Below, piece by piece: positions 33,202-44,817 of a DNA stretch of 64,000 bases (position 1 is its first letter; each line of letters begins with the position of its first letter). The DNA lies in NCBI GenBank assembly GCA_963514095.1, contig OY741281.1, positions 8,343,819 to 8,407,818 of the forward strand, in the 5' to 3' direction. The DNA comes from Eutrigla gurnardus. Taxonomy: Eukaryota > Chordata > Actinopteri > Perciformes > Triglidae. The translations under genes and the position numbers were made by a program. The notes under the pieces were generated by a model, which worked only from the letters and a program-made list of their open reading frames with translations, was not told the DNA's origin and made no database searches.

Positions 33202-36200
33202 ATCATACTCTCTTACAAACACTACTATAGTCACGCACACTTACTACTATAGTTACACACACTTACTATCATACTCTCTCACAAACACTACTATAGACAC
33301 GCACACTTACTACTATAGTTACACACACTTACTATCATACTCTCTCACAAACACTACTATAGTCACACACACTTACTATCATACTCTCTCACAAACACTA
33401 CTATAGTCACGCACACTTACTACTATAGTCACACACACATACTACTATAGTTACACACACTTACTATCATACTCTCTCACAAACACTACTATAGTTACAC
33501 ACACTTACTATCATACTCTCTCACAAAACACTGCTATAGTCACACACACTTACTACTATAGTTACGCACACTTACTATCATACTCTCTCACAAACACTAC
33601 TATAGTCACGCACACTTACTACTATAGTCACACACACTTACTATCATACTCTCTCACAAACACTACTATAGTCACACACACTTACTATCATACTCTCTCA
33701 CAAACACTGCTATAGTCACGCACACTTACTACTATAGTTACACACACTTACTATCATACTCTCTCACAAACACTACTATAGTCACGCACACTTACTACTA
33801 TAGTCAAACACACATACTACTATAGTTACACACACTTACTATCATACTCTCTCACAAACACTACTATAGTCACGCACACTTACTACTATAGTTACACACA
33901 CTTACTATCATACTCTCTCACAAACACTACTATAGTCACACACACTTACTATCATACTCTCTCACAAACACTGCTATAGTCACGCACACTTACTACTATA
34001 GTTACACACACTTACTATCATACTCTCTCACAAACACTACTATAGTCACGCACACTTACTACTATAGTTACACACTTACTATCATACTCTCTCACAAACA
34101 CTGCTATAGTCACGCACACTTACTACTATAGTTACACACACTTACTATCATACTCTCTCACAAACACTACTATAGTCACACACACTTACTATCATACTCT
34201 CTCACAAACACTGCTATAGTCACGCACACTTACTACTATAGTTACACACACTTACTATCATACTCTCTCACAAACACTACTATAGTCACGCACACTTACT
34301 ACTATAGTCACACACACATACTACTATAGTTACACACACTTACTATCATACTCTCTCACAAACACTACTATAGTTACACACACTTACTATCATACTCTCT
34401 CACAAACACTGCTATAGTCACGCACACTTACTACTAAGTTACGCACACTTACTATCATACTCTCTCACAAACACTACTATAGTCACGCACACTTACTACT
34501 ATAGTCACACACACTTACTATCATACTCTCTCACAAACACTACTATAGTCACACACACTTACTACTATAGTTACACACACTTACTATCAATACTATCTCA
34601 CAAACACTACTATAGTCACGCACACTTACTACTATAGTCACACACACTTACTATCATACTCTCTCACAAACACTACTATAGTCACACACACTTACTACTA
34701 TAGTCACACACACATACTACTATAGTTACACACACTTACTATCATAATTTCTCACAAAACACTACTATAGTCACGCACACTTACTACTATAGTTACACAC
34801 ACTTACTATCAAACTCTCTCAACAAACACTACTATAGTCACACACACTTACTATCATACTCTCTCACAAACACTGTTATAGTCACGCACACTTACTACTA
34901 TAGTTACACACACTTACTATCATACTCTCTCACAAACACTACTATAGTCACGCACACTTACTACTATAGTTACACACACTTACTATCATACTCTCTCACA
35001 AACACTACTATAGTCACACACACTTACTATCATACTCTCTCACAAACACTGCTATAGTCACGCACACTTACTACTATAGTTACACACACTTACTATCATA
35101 CTCTCTCACAAACACTACTATAGTCAACGCACACTTACTACTATAGTCACACACACATACTACTATAGTTACACACACTTACTATCATACTCTCTCACAA
35201 ACACTACTATAGTTACACACACTTACTATCATACTCTCTCACAAACACTGCTATAGTCACGCACACTTACTACTATAGTTACGCACACTTACTATCATAC
35301 TCTCTCACAAACACTACTATAGTCACGCACACTTACTACTATAGTCACACACACTTACTATCATACTCTCTCACAAACACTACTATAGTCACACACACTT
35401 ACTACTATAGTTACACACACTTACTATCATACTATCTCACAAACACTACTATAGTCACGCACACGTACTACTATAGTCACACACACTTACTATCATACTC
35501 TCTCACAAACACTACTATAGTCACACACACTTACTATCATACTCTCTCACAAACACTGCTATAGTCACGCACACTTACTACTATAGTTACACACACTTAC
35601 TATCATACTCTCTCACAAACACTACTATAGTCACGCACACTTACTACTATAGTCACACACACATACTACTATAGTTACACACACTTACTATCATACTCTC
35701 TCACAAACACTACTATAGTCACACACACTTACTATCATACTCTCTCACAAACACTGCTATAGTCACGCACACTTACTACTATAGTTACACACACTTACTA
35801 TCATACTCTCTCACAAACACTACTATAGTCACGCACACTTACTACTATAGTTACACACACTTACTATCATACTCTCTCACAAACACTGCTATAGTCACGC
35901 ACACTTACTACTATAGTTACACACACTTACTATCATACTCTCTCACAAACACTACTATAGTCACACACACTTACTATCATACTCTCTCACAAACACTGCT
36001 ATAGTCACGCACACTTACTACTATAGTTACACACACTTACTATCATACTCTCTCACAAACACTACTATAGTCACGCACACTTACTACTATAGTCACACAC
36101 ACATACTACTATAGTTACACACACTTACTATCATACTCTCTCACAAACACTACTATAGTCACACACACTTACTATCATACTCTCTCACAAACACTGCTAT

Positions 36201-38276
36201 AGTCACGCACACTTACTACTATAGTTACACACACTTACTATCATACTCTCTCACAAACACTACTATAGTCACGCACACTTATTACTATAGTTACACACAC
36301 TTACTATCATACTCTCTCACAAACACTGCTATAGTCACGCACACTTACTACTATAGTTACACACACTTACTATCATACTCTCTCACAAACACTACTATAG
36401 TCACACACACTTACTATCATACTCTCTCACAAACACTGCTATAGTCACACACACTTACTACTATAGTTACACACACTTACTATCATACTCTCTCACAAAC
36501 ACTACTATAGTCACGCACACTTACTACTATAGTCACACACATACTACTATAGTTACACACACTATCATACTCTCTCACAAACACTACTATAGTTACACAC
36601 ACTTACTATCATACTCTCTCACAAACACTGCTATAGTCACGCACACTTACTACTATAGTTACGCACACTTACTATCATACTCTCTCACAAACACTACTAT
36701 AGTCACGCACACTTACTACTATAGTCACACACTTACTATCATACTCTCTCACAAACACTACTATAGTCACACACACTTACTACTATAGTTACACACACTT
36801 ACTATCATACTATCTCACAAACACTACTATAGTCACGCACACTTACTACTATAGTCACACACACTTACTATCATACTCTCTCACAAACACTGCTATAGTC
36901 ACGCACACTTACTACTATAGTTACACACACTTACTATCATACTCTCTCACAAACACTACTATAGTCACGCACACTTACTACTATAGTCACACACACATAC
37001 TACTATAGTTACACACACTTACTATCATACTCTCTCACAAACACTGCTATAGTCACACACACTTACTACTATAGTTACACACACTTACTATCATACTCTC
37101 TCACAAACACTACTATAGTCACACACACTTACTACTATAGTTACACACACTTACTATCATACTCTCTCACAAACACTACTATAGTTACACACACTTACTA
37201 TCATACTCTCTCACAAACACTACTATAGTCACGCACACTTACTACTATAGTCACACACACTATCATACTCTCTCACAAACACTACTATAGTCACGCACAC
37301 TTACTACTATAGTTACACACACTTACTATCATACTCTCTCACAAACACTACTATAGTTACACACACTTACTATCATACTCTCTCACAAACACTACTATAG
37401 TCACGCACACTTACTACTATAGTCACACACACTATCATACTCTCTCACAAACACTACTATAGTCACACACACTTACTATCATACTCTCTCACAAACACTG
37501 CTATAGTCACGCACACTTACTACTATAGTTACACACACTTACTATCATACTCTCTCACAAACACTACTATAGTCACGCACACTTACTACTATAGTCACAC
37601 ACACATACTACTATAGTTACGCACACTTACTATCATACTCTCTCACAAACACTACTATAGTCACACACACTTACTACTATAGTTACACACACTTACTATC
37701 ATACTCTCTCACAAACACTACTATAGTTACACACACTTACTATCATACTCTCTCACAAACACTACTATAGTCACGCACACTTACTACTATAGTCACACAC
37801 ACTATCATACTCTCTCACAAACACTACTATAGTCACGCACACTTACTACTATAGTTACACACACTTACTATCATACTCTCTCACAAACACTACTATAGTT
37901 ACACACACTTACTATCATACTCTCTCACAAACACTACTATAGTCACGCACACTTACTACTATAGTCACACACACTATCATACTCTCTCACAAACACTACT
38001 ATAGTCACGCACACTTACTACTATAGTCACACACACTATCATACTCTCTCACAAACACTACTATAGTCACGCACACTTACTACTATAGTTACACACACTT
38101 ACTATCATACTCTCTCACAAACACTACTATAGTTACACACACTTACTATCATACTCTCTCACAAACACTACTATAGTCACGCACACTTACTACTATAGTC
38201 ACACACACTTACTATCATACTCTCTCACAAACACTACTATAGTCACACACACATACTATCATACTCTCTTACACGC
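33202..38276 (+). repeat. Large two-module minisatellite (left block, about 5.1 kb)
   Basis: Alternation of a module of about 42 bp (ACACACTTACTATCATACTC, then TCTCACAAACACTACTATAG) and a module of about 24 bp (CACGCACACTTACTACTATAG with T or C variants). Nearly every junction carries the 8-bp palindrome ACTATAGT. Module order varies, producing a higher-order mosaic with long identical blocks. The first bases after 33148 (GAGAGGCCGTTTAGGAAATA) are shared with the mirrored block's outer flank at 42107. No coding frame of any length. Confidence 0.97.
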
Positions 38277-38524
38277 TATTATGGATGAACAACATAATAG
38301 TGAATGTATGAGAGAATAATATGTGATCTGTGTGAGTATAGTAGTATGTGTGAGAGAGTTTGATAGAAACGGAAGTCAACTTGAATTTTCAGTTTCTGAT
38401 TGGCTCATCACGGGTGTAGGTACCAGATGTGTCTCTCCAGCGGGATCTCAAGGACAATGTCCCGCCTCCTCTAAGATGATCAATTTGCATGGATGTATAC
38501 AGTCTATGATGTTAACATGTGAAA

Positions 38525-38680
38525 ATGGTCGACCGGGACCGTGTCAATGAGGCAATTGGACTTTTAAATAACATTTTAACCCGTTCCGATGTGATAACCA
38601 CAATGTCGGAAATGTCTAACCGTAATCAACAGCCCTCACGTAGCGCGGTCGATGTGGAAATGCGGCGGGTCAAGGAGGAG
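38525..38680 (+). CDS. Short orphan coding-like frame cut by a hAT-type element
   Basis: Begins ATGGTCGACCGG and reads MVDRDRVNEAIGLLNNILTR onward for 52 codons of protein-like composition up to the terminal repeat of the hAT-type element at 38681. A CCAAT-type box (CTGATTGGCTC, about 38396) lies upstream. The continuation is lost. I do not recognise the protein; it may be the first exon of a displaced gene or a transposon fragment. Confidence 0.3.
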
Positions 38681-40248
38681 CAGGGCTGGACTGGCCATCG
38701 GGCATTTCGGGCATTTGCCCGAAGGGCCGATGGCGATTTTGGGCCGAGCCTTTTTTTTATTTTTTTTTTACTTATGGTACTAGTGTTAGTAATGGTATTA
38801 GTCATGATACATATTCAGTGTTTCCCACACATTGAATGGACTTAACTAGCGGCTCTAATGATAGGCCTAAACAGGAGGGCAGCAGCGCTTATTATAAGGG
38901 GAAATCCTCGCGGCTGGTTTGGTTCATCAATGTTCTGTTTCCCCCGTCGCCATGGCAAGGCGTCCCCCGCGCTGACCCCCCTTAGCTGCGCGAGTTTGAC
39001 AGTGCGTGCGCGTATGTCAAAACCAAAACACCAAGGAAGGCTGAGGAATAGTCACCCACTTATATTAACAATTATAATAAAGAGCAAAGTGTCCGGCCCG
39101 TGCGGACCCAGTGACACTATGCAATAACCTGCTGAAATAAAGAGTTCTGTAAAGTTGGAAATATATTCACAGATTCGGGATCAATAAATCTGAAGAGAAA
39201 CGTTTTCAAACACAAATGATGCCTCTTCCCCACCGTAATACCATAGACTACGAGCTACAAGGACCGAAACACAGATTTTTTACATAAATAAGCCGTCTGG
39301 TCTGGACGGAGAACATTGATCTATATGCGCAGCCGGCAGCCGGGCGAGTGCGCAGGGACCGTCTGCAAATTACAAGACAAAAGCAAGACGCTGCAAACAA
39401 AAATCATTAACTCCACTGTTATACAATATTGTTTTCCTCTTGTGCACCACTTGCTGTAGTGCTGTTGTTTTTTGTTGTTGATCAAAATATTCTCCAGGGG
39501 CATTCAATTAAATAAATCGTTGATATTGGACTTATTTTCTTTCAAGCGTACATTTTTATCTGTCCCTCAACACAGGCTATGACTACTGCTACTATCTGCT
39601 ACTACAACCAACTACCACTGGTAGTACTAATCATTACAGTAATAATACTTCAAATAATAGCAGCAACAATAATAACATTTGCAGATAAAATAATGTTTAG
39701 TGATCCAATGAAAAAAAACAGACAATTTGGCCCGCGACTTGGCAACCTGGGCATAATTTGGCCCTCAGTGTTTTAGTCATTTTTGTTTTCGTCTTTTCTT
39801 GAATGCTTCAACTCCTCAACCCCATTTAGTATGTCAACATTTTGTATTAGTACCAGCAGTTTGTAAGAAATTGGTCAGTGATTAATGTCATATTTTGGTT
39901 CTCAAAATTCACCAAATTGATGCATTAAAATGAAATCTATTAACATTTTTCTCCCGGGGGGGGGGGGGGGGGGGGCATGCCCCCGGACCCCCCTAGAAGA
40001 TCACAAGACACCCCACGATAGAATCCTGTGGGAAACACTGCTATTGGTACACAAAACTGGTAGATCGGCCCCTTAGTCATGATTGATTCTGGGCTGGACC
40101 AATTACAGCAGATGGGCAGTGCCCGACAGTGTACAAGCATTGTCACAAAAAAGTTTGTTCATAGGCTTCATTGTCTTTCCATCGATACCTGGTGGGCCAG
40201 TCTCGGTTGAAAATGCCCGGGACAATTTTTGGTCCCAGTCCAGCCCTG
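38681..40248. mobile_element. hAT-type element with CAGGGCTGGACTGG ends (outer)
   Basis: Fourteen-base inverted ends CAGGGCTGGACTGG at 38681 and its complement ending at 40248. The left end carries an additional self-complementary stretch (GGCATTTGCCC, ATCGG...CCGAT). Flanking 8-mers (AGGAGGAG and TTGGTGGG) do not match, so this may be a composite of two element ends or a rearranged copy. No transposase frame was recognised inside. Confidence 0.55.
38816..40040. mobile_element. hAT-type element with CAGTGTTTCCCACA ends (inner)
   Basis: Inverted terminal repeats CAGTGTTTCCCACA (38816-38829) and its complement (40027-40040) enclose 1.2 kb. The ends match the hAT consensus CAGTG-type pattern. 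Contents are non-coding, with a 19-base G run (about 39957-39975) near the right end. No matching 8-bp target duplication was found, so an old or rearranged insertion is likely. Confidence 0.55.
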
Positions 40249-40613
40249 TTGGTGGGCCTCTTGAAGTCAACATTTCCCTTTGGCTCATTTGCAGTGATCT
40301 TGAGTTTTGAAATGAATGAATTTATGATGGAACAAAAACATAAATGTAGGGCCTCCAGTGTTACAAAGCTCTCTTGATCGACACCTCCTTCAAACTGCTG
40401 GCTAAAGAACAAAATTGTCCGTGCATATCCATTAAGCTCAAAGAAAAACCGATCCAAAATCATGCTGTCATATCCACCTCTGTCAGTTTCCCTTGCAATG
40501 TGCTGAAGGCACCTCATTGCATTAGTGAAAAAAATCCTAATACTCTCCTCATTACCATTTACTGCTAACAAAAAGTTGCTTTGAAAAAGAAGGTAAATTA
40601 GTGGAAAAATCAT
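40249..40613 (-). CDS. Orphan coding-like frame on the other side of the hAT element
   Basis: Minus-strand frame of over 100 protein-like codons (contains NAMRCLQHIARETDRGGYD, LDRFFFELNGYARTILF and FEGGVDQESFVTLEA) preceded by a plausible acceptor (TTTTTGTTAGCAG, about 40565) and ending where the CAGGGCTGGACTGG end begins. Composition and length suggest a genuine exon interrupted by the element. The family was not recognised. It runs opposite to the 38525 frame, so the two need not belong to one gene. Confidence 0.35.
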
Positions 40614-40805
40614 ATTTGCAACTGCAGCTACTTACAAAATTATAAAGTTGTACTTATAAAGTTGCCTTCTTGATTTCAGTTCTCCCACACAGCTTCCATT
40701 TAGCTAGCAGTAAGCTCCCAGAGCTGTGCACCAATCAAGGAATGAGGCTTTATACTATTTCCTGTTTAAACAAACTAACTTCCTGTTTTAGTAATTTTGA
40801 GTATA

Positions 40806-42053
40806 ATAGTGTATGTGAGAGAGTATGTGTGTGTAACTATAGTAGTAAGTGTGTGTGACTATAGCAGTGTTTGTGAGAGAGTATGATAGTATGTGTGTGT
40901 GACTATAGTAGTAAGTGTGTGTGACTATAGTAGTGTTTGTGAGAGAGTATGATAGTATGTGTGTGTGACTATAGTAGTAAGTGTGTGTGACTATAGTAGT
41001 GTTTGTGAGAGAGTATGATAGTAAGTGTGTGACTATAGTAGTGTTTGTGAGAGAGTATGATAGTAAGTGTGTGTGACTATAGTAGTGTTTGTGAGAGAGT
41101 ATGATAGTAAGTGTGTGTGACTATAGTAGTGTTTGTGAGAGAGTATGATAGTAAGTGTGTGACTATAGTAGTGTTTGTGAGAGAGTATGATAGTAAGTGT
41201 GTGTGACTATAGTAGTGTTTGTGAGAGAGTATGATAGTAAGTGTGTGTGACTATAGTAGTGTTTGTGAGAGAGTATGATAGTAAGTGTGTGTGACTATAG
41301 TAGTGTTTGTGAGAGAGTATGACGGTAAGTGTGTGTGACTATAGTAGTGTTTGTGAGAGAGTATGACAGTAAGTGTGTGTAACTATAGTAGTAAGTGTGC
41401 GTGACTATAGTAGTGTTTGTGAGAGAGTATGATAGTAAGTGTGTGTAACTATAGTAGTATGTGTGTGTGACTATAGTAGTAAGTGTGCGTGACTATAGTA
41501 GTGTTTGTGAGAGAGTATGATAGTAAGTGTGTGTAACTATAGTAGTATGTGTGTGTGACTATAGTAGTAAGTGTGCGTGACTATAGTAGTGTTTGTGAGA
41601 GAGTATGAAAGTAAGTGTGTGTGTGTAACTATAGTAGTAAGTGTGTGTGACTATAGTAGTGTTTGTGAGAGAGTATGATAGTAAGTGTGTGTGACTATAG
41701 TAGTGTTTGTGAGAGAGTATGACGGTAAGTGTGTGTGACTATAGTAGTGTTTGTGTGTGACTATAGTAGTGTTTGTGAGAGAGTATGATAGTAAGTGTGT
41801 GTAACTATAGTAGTATGTGTGTGTGACTATAGTAGTGTTTGTGAGAGAGTATGATAGTAAGTGTGTGTAACTATAGTAGTATGTGTGTGTGACTATAGTA
41901 GTGTTTGTGAGAGAGTATGATAGTAAGTGTGTGTGTGTAACTATAGTAGTAAGTGTGCGTGACTATAGCAGTGTTTGTGAGAGAGTATGATAGTGTGTGT
42001 AACTATAGTAGTATATGTGCGTGACTATAGTAGTGTTTGTGAGACAGTATGAT
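40806..42053 (-). repeat. Two-module minisatellite (right block, inverted, about 1.25 kb)
   Basis: Reverse complement of the 33202-38276 array: GTGTTTGTGAGAGAGTATGA followed by AGTAAGTGTGTGTGACTATAG and their shorter partner. Roughly a quarter the length of the left block. Outer flank 42054-42107 mirrors 33148-33201, so the two blocks are the inner parts of the same inverted duplication, with array length diverged. Confidence 0.96.
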
Positions 42054-42111
42054 ATAACATGTGAGAGCAAATATGAATTATTTCCTAAACGGCCTCTCAT
42101 AAACAATGGGG

Positions 42112-43077
42112 AGACACGTGCATTTGTACATGCGTTGACACCTGTAAACCCACATAGACTCCGCTCATGCATTTGAAAAGCGTCAGGTAAGCAATTTCAC
42201 TTAAATCATAACTTAAATTGTTAAAATAATCTGCTAATATTGGATGCCAAATTTAAGAAAATTACTTGAGTTTTTTAAATATTTTATATAGTTTGTGGAT
42301 AGTGCAAACATAAAGGTTTGATACAAACAATTCAACACTTTTTTTCACTGTTTTGAGCTCAAAATCAGTGTGACACTTAAACTTGTTTTCACCAGAGAAT
42401 AGACATGTTTGAGTAAACAATGTATCCTCACTAAAGGCTTTAAAATCTTCAACTTAATCCATTTTGTATGAACGTTGCTGATCAGATAAGTCTGGGAACA
42501 AAACAAAGCAGCAAAAGAATGACACAGATCGGCATTATTAGATGGATAAACATTTACATAATAGACAAATTATCTGGCGCTACACACGCCAGCTGGCAAG
42601 CCGTGTGGATCTACTTTTGATTAATGATGTTTATGTGCAGGCACTCCCTTTTTTCGCGATACAAACGGTACAGACGACAAACATTTACCTGCATAAATGT
42701 GCTTGTGCTGAAAGAATCTCATCTTTATAATCACCACTGAGCCAACTACTTGTACATCATCGGTCGATGAAGAAAAAACTGTGAGTACATGGGGAGTTAT
42801 AGCTGCTTGCTTTTCCTCCACTGTTTTTAGTCTATTGTCCTATTTTAAACATTTTAGCCTAAATGTCACATTTTGTTGCAGGTAACTCAATGTGCTAAAT
42901 ACAGTATGTGACGTGATGAAATAACATACTTTAGGCTTGTGGGAAGGTATTGAGTATTTTCAAGTCCAAGTGAAGTCTTAAGTCATTGGTGTGAGAGTCC
43001 GAGTCAAGTTGCAAGTCATGATGTTGTCAAGTAGAGTGCGAATGCATCAAATTTGTTACCCAAGTCCGAATTAAGAC
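42112..43077. other. Spacer segment without counterpart in the left arm
   Basis: AT-rich, no supported coding frame. It contains a GCGTCAG|GTAAGC phrase at about 42180 that would serve as a splice donor, so an upstream non-coding exon of the right receptor could lie here, but nothing confirms it. Not similar to 32042-33147. Confidence 0.4.
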
Positions 43078-43792
43078 AATGTAGCGTTAAATGAATGACC
43101 ATGTTGCTTTCTGTCCACTGGCTTTGTGAATAAGCAACTGGTTTCTTACAAGTTCTCAATATAACTGTATATGGCGATAATTGTCAGTGTAATACACCTG
43201 TTTTATGGATGACTGTGACATATTACATCATTTTGCATTGAAACAAAGACAAAAATGACAGTATTTTCTCCATTCTGGTGCTCTGAATTTGCATCTTTTG
43301 CACCATGTAACAAAGAACTTCCTGTAGTGTGGGATACTGTATTATCTTAATTTCAAGCTTAAAGTGAGGTGCAGTTCATTAACATCCTAAAAACACCACA
43401 AGCACCATTAACCTACATCCGAAGGTGTGAACGCGGTGAGATGCAACCCTATCTGCTGTGTCCACACCTGCCCTGCAGTCAATCCGTGAGTGTTGACAAT
43501 GCCAGGAATAATATTAGATCGTTTTAGTTTACCAGCTGCAAAGGAACATTTCGGCGCAATCCTACGATTCAAACAATATGCTGTGATCATATCCATATCT
43601 GGACCGACAGGCTGCACGAAAGGTGGGACAATTTCAGAAATATGCAACGTTTTTGTTCTTGTTCACAAAGCTTGAGATTTTCAATTTGTGATATCTAGAG
43701 GAGTAGCCAACACAACAGCACAAAGGCAAATGCAACCAAAATCAAACCAAGAAGATCTCTCATTGTGATTGTATGTTCTTTTGTGTTTTCAG

Positions 43793-43890
43793 GAGGATGC
43801 AGGGCCTTTGCTTTTCAGGATGGTGGAGATGGACGCATCATTTCCTTCTTGTCATCTGGCTTTTACCGTTGGTAGCCACTCTGCTGAATG
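43793..43890 (+). CDS. adgrg2/adgrg4-like: Right receptor: signal-peptide exon
   Basis: Same start (ATG 43797), acceptor and donor as the left copy. The signal core FLLVIWLLPLVATL is unchanged, with Leu replacing Pro next to it. It ends in phase 1 and, because the pentraxin exons are gone, would join in frame to the 63-bp exon at 44818. Confidence 0.85.
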
Positions 43891-44817
43891 GTAAGTTCAA
43901 AGAAAGAAAGAAATATTTTTTTTACTACTAACCATCTGCATGAGATGTAAATAGTTACCTCACTTCAATTAAGTTGAAATTTGTGGGCATGAATTATATA
44001 ATTGTCTTGCACTACTTTGTTACATAACAATGTATACGGACGCTTTGAATGGGCTTTGCTTTAATTTGGGTATCGATTATCAGAGCTTGACAGTTTCAAG
44101 AGATTATTATTAAAAGCAGTTTTCAGTTAAATACCATCGGCCTGACAAAGACACCTCGGCAGGTCGGGGCGGTGGTGTCGGAGGATCACCTCAAGGGAAC
44201 TCTGACCTTCGCCCTCTGACTGGCCTTAGAGCATCAGGGGTCTGCAGCGACGTCGGCAACCCACTCCACCTGTCTCGGAAGCCCAGATGCAATAGTTTTG
44301 TCTTTAATTAGCACGTTTAGCTTTGACCAAAACCACTGACTAAACTACAACAGGTATTTAACATCCACAAAAACGGTAATCAAAGTAATATGAGTCTACA
44401 ATTTGATCTTTGATCCGCTTTGATCTAAATGCGAACATCGGCATACTCACAATGACAATGCTAATTGGTATACGTTTACCAAGGGTATGGCTCATAGATG
44501 GCAACAATATAAACCAATAAACAAATGAGTGCACAGCGCATGATCTGCTACTGCTGTTTTATCAGATCTCGACTTTTAATTTAGCAAATTACTCAAGCTA
44601 ATCATTGATCTGTTTGTAATTCAAATTTGTTGGTTATTAGCTTAGCATTGTACATTTTCTGTAAATAGCTCTGTTGAAGCTTAAAGTTAAAGTACGCTCA
44701 CTAACACCGATGGCTTGACTCAACCCTTTTCTTTAAAGGGGCATGAATCATCAATATGTTTTATATTAACAATGGATCAAATGGCAAGGTGTGATGTGAA
44801 AGGTGTCTGTCTTGTAG

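Noticed and set aside
33202..38276. Regular repeats resembling a CRISPR array
   Set aside because: Units are contiguous modules without unique spacers, in a fish genome context; this is a minisatellite.
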